Assembly: GCA_021372575.1 (NCBI GenBank)
Contig: JAJFUE010000068.1
Span: forward strand, 1 to 40,366
Direction: 5' to 3'
Source of the DNA: a bacterium
GTDB lineage: Bacteria > Sumerlaeota > Sumerlaeia > MVZB01
DNA: 40,366 nucleotides
Each line of letters opens with the position of its first letter. Within the stretch, counting starts at the first letter, position 1. This document shows, one piece after another, positions 6,135 to 14,666 of the stretch. The position numbers and the translations under genes are program-made. The notes beneath the pieces were generated by a model. That model was not told where the DNA came from, did not search any database, and was given only the letters and a program-made list of their open reading frames with translations.

Positions 6135-6995
6135 GTGAGCCGACAGGCCAGCCCAAAGCCCAACCCCAGGAAGACCGGCGCCAAAACCGACCATGAACCC
6201 GGTGGCGTCCGCGGCTTCGTCGATGAATTGATCTTCATCTGCGTCATCGTGATGTTCTTCCGCATGTTCGTTGTCGAATTATACAAGATCCCGTCGGGCT
6301 CGATGACGCCGACGCTGCTGGGCGGGCGCGTCACCAAGGTCGATCTCGACGGCGACGGCATCAAGGAGCTCCTGTTCAGGGATCCCAATTCGATCGAGCC
6401 GCTTTCCTACAAGTGGAACGGCGAGCGCTACATTTACGCCGGCCACGTTCCCGTGCCGTCGGCGCTGATCGACGACTGGGACGCCTCCGGCCGCTTCCGC
6501 TACCAGTTCGACCGCATCCTCGTCAGCAAGATTCCCTACATGTTCCACAATCCCCAGCGCGGCGACATCGTCGTGTTCAAGGTGCCGCCGATCATCTTCA
6601 AGCCCGACGCCTCGATCTACATCAAGCGCGTCGCCGGCCTGCCCGGCGAGCAGATTTCGTTCAACCGCGACGGCCGCCTGATGATCAATGACCAGCTCAT
6701 TGAGCATCCCGATTTCTACAGGACGCAGCATTACGAGGCGATCGTGCCGAACGATTCAGGCGTGACCGACAGGCCGCCCAACCTGCATCTGTTCCCCAAC
6801 GTCAGTTATTTCCCCGTCGGCGCCGGCATGCGCCTTGAGCGCATCCTGGTTCCCGACGGCATGGCCTACGTCTTCGGCGACAACGCGCAGGGGAGCCTTG
6901 ACAGCCGCTTCTGGGGTGGCGTCCCGCTCCCCAACATCAAGGGCCGCGCGTTCCTGCGCATCTGGCCGCTGAACCAGATCAAGTTCCTGCACTAA
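6135..6995 (+). CDS. lepB: Signal peptidase I (second of two), with the same type of insert
   Basis: 286 aa, a tandem paralogue of the preceding gene. It has a membrane helix at about residues 31-46, catalytic box 'YKIPSGSMTPTLLGG' with Ser56, 'RGDIVVFKVP', the general-base Lys164 in 'YIKRVAGLPGEQI', and box E 'FGDNAQGSLDSRFWGGVPL'. Ser-Lys spacing is 108 residues. The insert again begins right after the serine box with a DxDxDG motif ('VDLDGDGIKELLFRD'), matching the first copy in position and character. The GTG at 6135 has GAAGGA 7 nt upstream and sits 11 bp after the first gene, so this start is preferred to the frame-open ATG at 6033. Two such enzymes may share substrates or specialise. 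Confidence 0.9.
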   Translation: MSRQASPKPNPRKTGAKTDHEPGGVRGFVDELIFICVIVMFFRMFVVELYKIPSGSMTPTLLGGRVTKVDLDGDGIKELLFRDPNSIEPLSYKWNGERYIYAGHVPVPSALIDDWDASGRFRYQFDRILVSKIPYMFHNPQRGDIVVFKVPPIIFKPDASIYIKRVAGLPGEQISFNRDGRLMINDQLIEHPDFYRTQHYEAIVPNDSGVTDRPPNLHLFPNVSYFPVGAGMRLERILVPDGMAYVFGDNAQGSLDSRFWGGVPLPNIKGRAFLRIWPLNQIKFLH

Positions 6996-7059
6996 AAAGA
7001 TCCGGCGGTTCGTTCCGTACGTGTTTGGCGGATCCGGCGCTTCGGGGGACGACCGCGCT

Positions 7060-7087
7060 TTGGATGGGGAACCTCCCGTGCTAGAAT
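7060..7087 (+). promoter_or_regulatory. Candidate promoter of the nfeD-slipin operon
   Basis: TTGGAT (7060-7065), 16 bp, TAGAAT (7082-7087), about 50 nt before the NfeD ATG. The match is moderate. The 6996-7139 gap otherwise contains two copies of GATCCGGCG and no clear terminator. Confidence 0.4.
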
Positions 7088-7139
7088 ACAGAAAAACCGA
7101 GAGACGTTCTTGCGTAAGGGTTTGTTCGGGACGGTTGAC

Positions 7140-8507
7140 ATGCGACTGGCTTTCACCCTTCTCGTCTCCATTCTCGCCTCTCTCATGAGCCCGCGGGCTG
7201 CCGCGGCCGCCGCCGACGCGCAGCCGTTGCCCCATGCCAACCTGATCGTGCTCGACAACCAGATCATGACGCCCGTCACGAGCGGTTTCATCGGCGACGC
7301 GATCCGGCGCTCCGAGACCGACGGCGCGGCCTGCCTGATCATCATGCTCGATACGCCGGGCGGACTGCTCGAATCGACGCGCGAGATCGTCAAGGCGATC
7401 ATGAACGCGCGGGTGCCGGTGGTCGTGTTTGTCGCGCCGCCGGGCGCGCGCGCGGCTTCGGCGGGGGTGTTCATCACCTTGTCCGCGCACGTGGCGGCGA
7501 TGGCGCCCTCGACGCACATCGTCGCCGCGCATCCGGTCACGATGGGCGAGGGCGAGGGGATCAAGCCGCTCGTGCCGCAGGAAAATCAGCCGCCGCCGAC
7601 CACCGACACGATGAGCCGGAAGGTCATGAACGACACGGTCGCATGGATCGAAGGCATCGCGCGGGCGCGCGGGCGCAACGTGGACTGGGCAAAGCGCGCC
7701 GTGACCGAAAGCGTCTCGATCGGCGAGGATGAGGCGGTGAAATTGCGCGTCGTCGATTTCATTGCCGCTAACACGGACGACCTGCTCGCCAAGCTCAACG
7801 GGCGCGAGGTGGCGCTGCCGGACGGGACGCGTCGGCTCGCGACGCAGGGCGTCCGGCTCGACACGATCGCGATGAACTGGGTGCAGCGCGTCCTAGCCGT
7901 CGTCGTCCACCCCAATGTCGCTTACATCCTGATGATGCTCGGCATCCTGGGCCTGATTTTCGAGTTCACGACCTCGACATTCGGCTTTTCGGGCGTGTTC
8001 GGGCTGATCTGCCTGCTGCTCGCGTTCTACGCGTTCCATGTGCTGCCGGTCAACTACGCGGCGCTGGCGCTGATCCTGCTCGGGCTGGGTCTCATCATCG
8101 CGGAGGTCAAGATCGTGAGCCATGGACTCTTGGCCATCGGCGGCACCATCTCGCTGGTGCTGGGGAGCATGCTGCTGTTCGAGTCGCCGGCGCCGTCGTT
8201 GCGCGTGTCGCTGCCGCTCATCCTGATGACGGTGGGGACGATGGCGGCGATCGTGCTGCTGCTCGTGTGGCGGGCGGTTCGGGCGCAGGCGTGGCCGGCG
8301 GCCACCGGGGCGGCGGGGATGATCGGGGAAACCGGCAAGGCGGCGACCGCGCTGAGTCCCGACGGGCAGGTGTTCGTGCACGGCGAAATCTGGAACGCGA
8401 CGGCGACGGAGCCGATCGAACAAGGCTCGGCCGTGCGCATCGTTCAGGTCGATGGACTGCATGTGACAGTCGAACCGATCAAAGTTGAAACGCGGGGAGG
8501 TGCGTGA
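7140..8507 (+). CDS. nfeD: Long-form NfeD membrane serine protease
   Basis: 455 aa. It has a signal peptide (1-25), then a ClpP-like protease domain (about 30-230) with '[11 protein letters not shown]', the nucleophile serine in 'RAASAGVFI' and the probable general-base lysine in 'SRKVMNDTV', then a block of membrane helices (about 250-370) and a C-terminal OB-fold NfeD domain. By analogy with the archaeal PH1510 protein it cleaves its slipin partner or other hydrophobic substrates. The ATG at 7140 was chosen because it gives a proper signal peptide; an in-frame TTG at 7110 is less likely. Its stop overlaps the slipin ATG by one base, the usual nfeD-slipin arrangement. Confidence 0.92.
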   Translation: MRLAFTLLVSILASLMSPRAAAAAADAQPLPHANLIVLDNQIMTPVTSGFIGDAIRRSETDGAACLIIMLDTPGGLLESTREIVKAIMNARVPVVVFVAPPGARAASAGVFITLSAHVAAMAPSTHIVAAHPVTMGEGEGIKPLVPQENQPPPTTDTMSRKVMNDTVAWIEGIARARGRNVDWAKRAVTESVSIGEDEAVKLRVVDFIAANTDDLLAKLNGREVALPDGTRRLATQGVRLDTIAMNWVQRVLAVVVHPNVAYILMMLGILGLIFEFTTSTFGFSGVFGLICLLLAFYAFHVLPVNYAALALILLGLGLIIAEVKIVSHGLLAIGGTISLVLGSMLLFESPAPSLRVSLPLILMTVGTMAAIVLLLVWRAVRAQAWPAATGAAGMIGETGKAATALSPDGQVFVHGEIWNATATEPIEQGSAVRIVQVDGLHVTVEPIKVETRGGA

Positions 8508-9274
8508 TGCCACAGGAATTCTTGGTGCTGCCGGTGTTCGTGATCGTGTTCTGGGTGATGAACTGCGTGAAGATCATCCGCGAGTATGAGCGCGGCGTGA
8601 TTTTTCGGCTGGGGCGGCTGCTGCCGAGGCCGATCGGGCCGGGCATCAAGTTCATCCTGTGGCCGATCGACAAGATGGTGCGCATGAGCCTGCGCACGGT
8701 CACGCAGGACGTGCCGCCGCAGGACGTGATCACGAAGGACAACGTCTCGATCAAGGTCAACGCGGTGATTTATTTCCGCGTCGTCGATCCGAACAAGGCG
8801 GTCGTCGAGGTCGAGAACTACCTGTTCGCCACGTCGCAGATGGCGCAGACCACGCTGCGCAGCATCCTGGGCCAGGTCGAGCTCGACGAGCTGCTGGCGC
8901 AGCGCGAGAAGCTCAACCAGCAGCTTCAGGTGACGATCGACCGCCACACCGATCCATGGGGCGTGAAGGTCTCGGCGGTCGAGACGAAGCAGGTCGATCT
9001 GCCCGAGGAGATGAGGCGGGCGATCGCGCGCCAGGCCGAGGCCGAACGCATCCGGCGCGCCAAGGTGATCGGCGCGGAAGCCGAATTCCAGGCCGCCGAA
9101 AAGCTGGTCGAGGCGGCGAAGATGATGGGATACCATCCGATTTCGCTGCAGCTGCGCTACCTGCAGACGCTCGCCGAAATCGCGACCGAGAAGAACTCGA
9201 CGATCGTGTTCCCGACGCCGATCGACCTGTTCACGCCGTTCATGAAGAAGATGGGGCTGCCGACGGCGGAGTGA
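8507..9274 (+). CDS. Slipin (SPFH/stomatin-like membrane scaffold protein)
   Basis: 255 aa. A single N-terminal membrane helix (about 3-20) is followed by the SPFH domain: '[16 protein letters not shown]', '[19 protein letters not shown]', '[19 protein letters not shown]' and '[19 protein letters not shown]', then a coiled coil and a short C-terminal tail. Slipins assemble into membrane microdomains and are the standard partner of long NfeD. The ATG at 8507 has GGGGAGG 6 nt upstream and overlaps the nfeD stop (TGATG), so the two are coupled. It ends 17 bp before the stop of a convergent gene with no clear terminator between them. Confidence 0.95.
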   Translation: MPQEFLVLPVFVIVFWVMNCVKIIREYERGVIFRLGRLLPRPIGPGIKFILWPIDKMVRMSLRTVTQDVPPQDVITKDNVSIKVNAVIYFRVVDPNKAVVEVENYLFATSQMAQTTLRSILGQVELDELLAQREKLNQQLQVTIDRHTDPWGVKVSAVETKQVDLPEEMRRAIARQAEAERIRRAKVIGAEAEFQAAEKLVEAAKMMGYHPISLQLRYLQTLAEIATEKNSTIVFPTPIDLFTPFMKKMGLPTAE

Positions 9275-9291
9275 GCGGCTGAGTGAATCAT

Positions 9292-11346
9292 CTACTTTGC
9301 CGCGCTTACAGCGGCGAGTTTCTTGACCCATTCGAGGCCGAGCCGTCCGGGCTTGGTCGTGACGTCAAGCAGAGCGTTTTTGCCGGCTCTGTTATAGATC
9401 TCTTCCGGAACGCGGATTTTTTCCGAGGTGCGCTCTGGGCGCCAGGATTGCACGACTAAATATCGAAAGAAAGCCTTGTCGCCAAGCGGCTCCTTCTCAA
9501 GGACACGGACGCGATGGGTGGTCGGCGGAGCGGCGTCCAATGCGCCGTTGATGATTTCGATTCCTGTCCAACAACTGAAAAAAAGCGGGAGCGCAGCAAA
9601 GAAGGCCATCACGGAAACCGCGACGCCAAGATGCCAGATTCTTTTTTTATCCCGTTTTTTGTAACTGTCGGCTGAGTAGTAAAGCGCCAGCCCGGACGCG
9701 ATGGAATACACGGCCCACAACGGAATCGAGTAACGCAGTGAATAGAGAACGCCTTCGTTCTCATTAACGGTGGAGTATTTAAGGGAGAGGAATAGGCCGA
9801 ACATGAAAAAAAACATCATCAATCCCAGCCCATTCAGCGCGAGGGCATACAGCGGAAAATATGGAAGCCACTCACTCCAGCGCGCGCAGGGATGAACGGC
9901 GGGGGGCTGAACGGGAAACGATGGCGGCGGGATCAGTGCCTCGTTCCAATCGACTGTCGTTTCGTTGAGCTCGTCCTTGCTCCACTCGGCAATAAGGCAC
10001 GAACCCGGCTTATAATTCAGGTAAACATGCTTTAATTCTGGATCGGGATCGGAAGACTCGGCGGTTCCGACAAAAGATTCGGCTGGATTCGAGACGCGCC
10101 CGATCGTTTTCTCGATGAAGCGCCAGGCATCGTTCGGGCTGACCCGCCTCGTTTCGATGATTTCTCCCGCGCGCGCGAAGATAACCGGGAAGGTGGACGG
10201 CATTCCATCAATCGCGTCGATTTCGCGGGCCAGGTTGCAGCGGCGGCGCGCCAGTTCAAAGTTGAACCGCCTTTGCGAACCGGATACGATCTGGCCGACG
10301 ATCCATTCGGCCTCGGCTTTTTTCCGGAGCAATGAAAGATCGCCGTGGCGGAGATCAAGATAGAACGCGTCGTAGTCAGGAAGCGGCTCGTTATCCCAAT
10401 CCGATGCGTGCGATTTCGAATATTCCCGGTGGAATGGGCGGCGAATCGCTTTGTTGAACAGGATGACCCCATACCTCGAGGCGAAGCGGCGCTCGGGCAC
10501 GGGCGCGGTGAGATAGGCCGGATAAACGATTTGCAGCGCGCATTCGAGGTGCCGGACGTAGGTTTCGTAATCCCACGGGCGCGGTTGATCACGCAGCCAC
10601 TCCTCGAGGGTTCGCATCGGCAGCGGCGGGTAAGCTTCGCGGGCGAATCCGTGCAGCGGGATCACGCGTGAAGGGCTCTGCGCGTTCCGAAGGTGACGGG
10701 AAGAATAGATCCGCGGGATCTTCACCGATGACTCGTAGGCAAGAAAGAGATCGTCGATCCTGCCGGTTTTCGCGCCGGCGATGAATTCGCGGATCAGCGC
10801 CAGTTTCTTTTTCAGCGTGCGGCGCGGCGTAAGCCCGGCCTTCATCCTGTAAAGAATGATGAAAAGAATAATCCCCCACGGCACCCATGCGACAATCATC
10901 GACACCTGCCAACACAGCGCGCGAAAATAATTTTGATCGTATCGGTTCATAACGCGGCCATCATGGCCAACGTAAATATCGAACCGTGTCCCATCGGAAA
11001 GTTTCGGAAGATCAGCGCCTGTAACTTTCATCGTCCTGACGGCAGGCTTACCTTTGTAAATGAACTTATAGGAAACCTCGCAGTCGCCGTGGCGGCTTTC
11101 AGCGTTGCGCTCTATGGAGAGGATGACGGCATCGAGCCGTTCGCCTTCGCGCATCGTCCGGTTGGAACTATGCAGGGCAACTCCGCTCAGCGTGACGAAA
11201 GCCAGATCAATCAGTGCAAGAATGATAAGGAAAAGGTATCGCCGAAAGAAGGTCGTGATCAAAATTCGCCGGCGCTCGCGGCGCAGGGCGTGCAGATACC
11301 AACCCTCGATCCCATCCTGCGCGGTTGCATACGTGAGATTCATCAT
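9292..11346 (-). CDS. Large multi-pass membrane protein of unknown function
   Basis: 684 aa, not recognised. Hydrophobic segments lie at about residues 30-55, 140-165, 500-530, 545-565 and 580-605. Between the first two is a roughly 80-residue extracytoplasmic module ('MREGERLDAVILSIERNAES', then 'CEVSYKFIYKGKPA') resembling DUF3592-type domains; a similar module follows the last helix ('VRVLEKEPLGDKAFFRYLV'). The middle 300 residues are soluble and charged, with no known motif. ATG 11346 was chosen over the open start at 11385 because GGAGA precedes it by 7 nt on the minus strand. The gene is AT-richer than its surroundings. It is convergent with slipin and divergent from rubrerythrin. Confidence 0.65.
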   Translation of the reverse strand: MMNLTYATAQDGIEGWYLHALRRERRRILITTFFRRYLFLIILALIDLAFVTLSGVALHSSNRTMREGERLDAVILSIERNAESRHGDCEVSYKFIYKGKPAVRTMKVTGADLPKLSDGTRFDIYVGHDGRVMNRYDQNYFRALCWQVSMIVAWVPWGIILFIILYRMKAGLTPRRTLKKKLALIREFIAGAKTGRIDDLFLAYESSVKIPRIYSSRHLRNAQSPSRVIPLHGFAREAYPPLPMRTLEEWLRDQPRPWDYETYVRHLECALQIVYPAYLTAPVPERRFASRYGVILFNKAIRRPFHREYSKSHASDWDNEPLPDYDAFYLDLRHGDLSLLRKKAEAEWIVGQIVSGSQRRFNFELARRRCNLAREIDAIDGMPSTFPVIFARAGEIIETRRVSPNDAWRFIEKTIGRVSNPAESFVGTAESSDPDPELKHVYLNYKPGSCLIAEWSKDELNETTVDWNEALIPPPSFPVQPPAVHPCARWSEWLPYFPLYALALNGLGLMMFFFMFGLFLSLKYSTVNENEGVLYSLRYSIPLWAVYSIASGLALYYSADSYKKRDKKRIWHLGVAVSVMAFFAALPLFFSCWTGIEIINGALDAAPPTTHRVRVLEKEPLGDKAFFRYLVVQSWRPERTSEKIRVPEEIYNRAGKNALLDVTTKPGRLGLEWVKKLAAVSAAK

Positions 11347-11508
11347 GGATTGTCTCCGAGCGACCATCTTTGAATCGCTCGGCACCGATAGTCAAGCCGG
11401 CCTTTGAAGACTATCCGGCTGTGAAAGCCGATTTCTCGACATTCGGATGCTGGGATTGCTAAACTGACTTTATTGTGCTCGGTTAAAATCAATTTTGCGG
11501 GAGAGGCC

Positions 11509-12186
11509 ATGATGAATACGAAACATGCGTTCATTGTCCTGCTGGGATTCGCGGTCGTGATCGGCACCGCGCCGGCTGCGCAAACGAAGCGCTCGACCGA
11601 GAAAACCACCGGCACCGCCGAGAAGGTCGAGGTCGGCACCACGCTGCAGAACCTGCAGGCGGCGTTCATGGGCGAATCCAGCGCCAGCGCGCGTTACGCA
11701 GCGTACGCCAAAAAGGCCGACGAGGAAGGCTATAAGCAGGTGGCCAACATGTTCCGCGCCGCGGCCAGGTCCGAAACCATTCATGCGGCCAATCACGCGG
11801 CGGTCATCAAGAAGCTGGGCGGCGAGCCGGGCGTCATCAACGGGAAGCATTGGGAATTGAAGGCGCCGGAGGTCAAAAGCACGCGCGAGAACCTCGAGGC
11901 GGCCATCAAGGGCGAGAAGTACGAGTCCACGTCGATGTATCCGGCGTTTATCAAGAAAGCCCGCGCCGACAAGAACGCCGCCGCCGTGCGTTCGTTCAAT
12001 TACGCAAACCAGGTCGAAAAGAACCATGCGAAACTCTATCGGACGGCGCTCGACAACCTGGATGCGTGGAAAGACGCCGGCCAGAAATTCTGGGTCTGCC
12101 AGGTCTGTGGCAACATCGTCGAGAAGGTGGATTTCAAGTATTGCCCGGTGTGCAACGAGCCCAGGAAAGAATACAAGCAGATGTAA
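11509..12186 (+). CDS. rbr: Exported rubrerythrin
   Basis: 225 aa. The diiron four-helix bundle carries all expected ligands: Glu in 'FMGESSASARY', ExxH in 'SETIHAANH', Glu pairs in 'IKGEKYES' and ExxH in 'VEKNHAKLY'. A C-terminal rubredoxin-like domain has CQVCGN and CPVCNE, binding one iron. Rubrerythrin reduces peroxide. Unusual is the N-terminus: 'MMNTKHAFIVLLGFAVVIG' followed by APAAQ is a clear Sec signal peptide with an AxA-type cleavage site near residue 24, so the enzyme should be periplasmic, while classical rubrerythrins are cytoplasmic. ATG 11509 (or 11512) follows GGGAGAGG. The DUF2231 membrane gene begins 49 bp downstream. Confidence 0.92.
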   Translation: MMNTKHAFIVLLGFAVVIGTAPAAQTKRSTEKTTGTAEKVEVGTTLQNLQAAFMGESSASARYAAYAKKADEEGYKQVANMFRAAARSETIHAANHAAVIKKLGGEPGVINGKHWELKAPEVKSTRENLEAAIKGEKYESTSMYPAFIKKARADKNAAAVRSFNYANQVEKNHAKLYRTALDNLDAWKDAGQKFWVCQVCGNIVEKVDFKYCPVCNEPRKEYKQM

Positions 12187-12235
12187 GCTCGATGACGATT
12201 GCGATGGCAAATCAAATAATCATTGAGGTGTCACG

Positions 12236-12760
12236 ATGTCGAACTGGCTACCCTTCCCGACGTGGGATGGCATGCACCCGCTTGTCGTCCATTTCCCGAT
12301 CGCGCTTCTGATTGTCTCGCCGGTTTTCATCGTGCTCGGATTGATCCGGCCGGACCGGTTCAGGCTTTTCAGCCTGTCGGCGCTGATCCTGATGTTCCTC
12401 GGGACGGCCGGCGCGTGGCTGGCCGTGGAGACCGGCGAGGCCGCCGCCGACTTGGTCGAGCGCACGCCGCAGATCACGGCGGCGATTGCGGAACACCAGG
12501 AAATGGCCGAGACCACGCGGCTCATTTTCACGATCCTGACGGTTGTATATGCGTTGGTGCTGGTCCTGCCGCGTTTCGCGAAATGGATACAGCCGCGTCC
12601 GCAAACGGTGATCCACGTGTTGTTTTTGCTGGTCTATATGGGATCGTGCCTGGCGGTGGCGCGCACGGGTCACCTGGGCGCAAGGCTCGTGCACCACTTC
12701 GGCGTGCGCGCGATGATCAACGACCCCGGCGCCCCGCCGCTGGAAGAAAAGGCGGAATAG
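12236..12760 (+). CDS. DUF2231 family membrane protein
   Basis: 174 aa with four hydrophobic helices (about 17-37, 43-65, 95-118, 125-148). The family signature 'MHPLVVHFPIAL' is at residues 13-24, with a later conserved histidine at 'ARTGHLGARLVHH'. The histidines sit at helix ends as in b-type cytochromes, so heme binding is plausible but unproven. GAGG stands 7 nt before the ATG. Lying directly downstream of an exported rubrerythrin, it could pass quinol electrons to it; this is inference from context. The gene is followed by a (GATTAC)4(GAGCAC)2 repeat and then by a convergent gene. Confidence 0.8.
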   Translation: MSNWLPFPTWDGMHPLVVHFPIALLIVSPVFIVLGLIRPDRFRLFSLSALILMFLGTAGAWLAVETGEAAADLVERTPQITAAIAEHQEMAETTRLIFTILTVVYALVLVLPRFAKWIQPRPQTVIHVLFLLVYMGSCLAVARTGHLGARLVHHFGVRAMINDPGAPPLEEKAE

Positions 12761-12764
12761 CGTC

Positions 12765-12800
12765 GATTACGATTACGATTACGATTACGAGCACGAGCAC
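12765..12800. repeat. Hexamer repeat (GATTAC)4(GAGCAC)2
   Basis: Perfect units, in the short gap between the convergent DUF2231 and DUF5107 genes. Same order and orientation as the other copies. Confidence 0.95.
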
Positions 12801-12824
12801 GATTTTACGGCTCATGAACGGTTA

Positions 12825-14564
12825 CTAATCTTCGCCGTATTCGCGGTAGGCACCGAATTGGGCGAGGTCGTCCTCGCCGAGGAAGGCGATATCGGCCAGC
12901 GGCGGTTCGCCGAGGGCCTTCTCGATCGCGCGCCACAGGCGCGTGCGCGCGTAACGCTGGTGAACAAGCTGGAACGCCGTTGCGCGCAGAACCTCCTTCG
13001 CCTCGGCGTGGCGGCCCTGATCGAACCGCAGATACGCCAGGCGCTCGCGGACCCATTCGTCGTCGAGCGCCGCGATTTTGTCGAACCACTCGTCACGCTC
13101 GGCGAGCGTTTGCTTGCCGAGGCCGGCCAGGGCCAGATCGCGCTCGACCATCACCTGCGGATGCAGCGCGATGGCCGGCTCGCGGATTGAGCGGAACGCC
13201 TCGGCGGCCGCCGCGAAATCCTCCTTGTTGCGCCGGTAAAGCCGTCCGGCCAGCGCGCGGGCGCGGTCGTCGCTCGATTGATTCAGCACATTCAAGGCCT
13301 CATCGATCCGGTCGCATCCGGCCAGCCACGCGCCGAGCTGAAACAGCCAGCGGCCGCGCCGGTCGCCGTTGGCGAGCTGCGCCGCCCACATGATCGCCTC
13401 GTCGATCTGCATGCCGCTTGGGGCCCAGTGGTTGTCGATGAGGCTCGGCGGCTCGGGGATCGCGCCCGTGTTCTGATCGGCATGAGCCTTCGCGAGCGAC
13501 TCCCAGATCGCCACGTCGTCGCGCCGGGCAAATGCGAAACTCGGCACCACGTCCAGGCCGACGAGCTTCGCCTCGGGGACCGCCATCGCGTGGATGTCCA
13601 TTCGCGAATCAGTCGGATACCAGAACTCCTGGTGCCAGCGCGTCTGGCCCGGCTGAAGCTGGTCCTTGATCGACTGATCGACGAGCGGGCCGCCCTGGAT
13701 TTCGAGGTATTGGTCGCCGGCGGGCGACGACGCGGCCGACCAGGGCTTGTGCCGGCCGATGCCGTACGTCCAGAACTTGATGCCGGGCGTGAGCTTCGGA
13801 TCGGCGACGTGGTAGAGTCCCACGCCGCGCCCCGGGTTATACACGCCAAACGCGCAGCAGTCGGGATCGCGCCAGAAATAGCCGGCCATGCGGTCGATGT
13901 CGGCTTGGCGCCGCGGGCCTTCTTTTTCCCAATCGATCGTCTTCATCTCGCCGCCGTGATACAGGACGGGGCCGTTCGGGAAGCTGATTTCGACGTCCGG
14001 GTCGGCGAGCATGCAGGCGTTCGACCATGACATCCACGGCCGCGGCTGCGAGGTCGGATTGTAGAAAACCGTGCGCTGGCTGAGGAACGCGTCGGCCTCG
14101 CCGAGCGAAAACTCGACCGTCCAGTGCATGCCGAACCGCAGCTCGCGTTCGCCGCACCACGCGTAGGCGCGGCCGTCGATCCGGGCGGTGCGCGCAAGGA
14201 CCGGAACGGCCTGCACCGGCGAGTGTGAGATCGGGAAGCTCACCTCGATGCCGCCGGGGATGTAAAACCCGCGCGGCAGGATGCGCACGGGGCGCACGAC
14301 TTCGGGCGCATACATCACGTCGCGTTTCGAGGCCTTGTGGAAAATCGAAAACACCTTGCCGCCGAAGTCGGGGCAGATCTCGACTATCAGTTTGTCGTTC
14401 TCGAGCCGGATGAAGCGGAGCTCACGCGGCTGCGGCCGGCGGCTCGTTTCGCAAAAACTCTCGTACGGATAGACGCCGTCGGGATCCTGCGCCGTCGGGA
14501 TCGGACCCGAGGGGATGAGCGTGTGGACGAGAAGCGTGCGACGGTATTCGGTTACGTTCAACAT
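12825..14564 (-). CDS. DUF5107 domain protein with TPR-like C-terminus
   Basis: 579 aa. The N-terminal two thirds match the DUF5107 beta-sandwich type: 'LIVEICPDFGGKVFSIFHKA', 'GGIEVSFPISHSP', 'PWMSWSNACMLADPDVEISF', 'GVYNPGRGVGLYHVADP' and 'WHQEFWYPT'. The domain resembles aldose-1-epimerase-like/galactose-mutarotase folds and may act on sugars. The C-terminal part (about 390-560) is helical with TPR-like pairs ('IDEALNVLNQSSDDRARALAG'). No signal peptide, so probably cytoplasmic. ATG 14564 is preferred to the open TTG at 14594. It is downstream of glnE on the same strand but about 100 bp away, so a shared operon is uncertain. Confidence 0.8.
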   Translation of the reverse strand: MLNVTEYRRTLLVHTLIPSGPIPTAQDPDGVYPYESFCETSRRPQPRELRFIRLENDKLIVEICPDFGGKVFSIFHKASKRDVMYAPEVVRPVRILPRGFYIPGGIEVSFPISHSPVQAVPVLARTARIDGRAYAWCGERELRFGMHWTVEFSLGEADAFLSQRTVFYNPTSQPRPWMSWSNACMLADPDVEISFPNGPVLYHGGEMKTIDWEKEGPRRQADIDRMAGYFWRDPDCCAFGVYNPGRGVGLYHVADPKLTPGIKFWTYGIGRHKPWSAASSPAGDQYLEIQGGPLVDQSIKDQLQPGQTRWHQEFWYPTDSRMDIHAMAVPEAKLVGLDVVPSFAFARRDDVAIWESLAKAHADQNTGAIPEPPSLIDNHWAPSGMQIDEAIMWAAQLANGDRRGRWLFQLGAWLAGCDRIDEALNVLNQSSDDRARALAGRLYRRNKEDFAAAAEAFRSIREPAIALHPQVMVERDLALAGLGKQTLAERDEWFDKIAALDDEWVRERLAYLRFDQGRHAEAKEVLRATAFQLVHQRYARTRLWRAIEKALGEPPLADIAFLGEDDLAQFGAYREYGED

Positions 14565-14666
14565 GGAACAACACCCGGCGAGTAATGGGAACAACCATGC
14601 GCGATCAGGGCAAGCGCAGTGATATTCAACGCCATGGGGCGGAAGGTGTCAATCGCGGAGCGCAGG

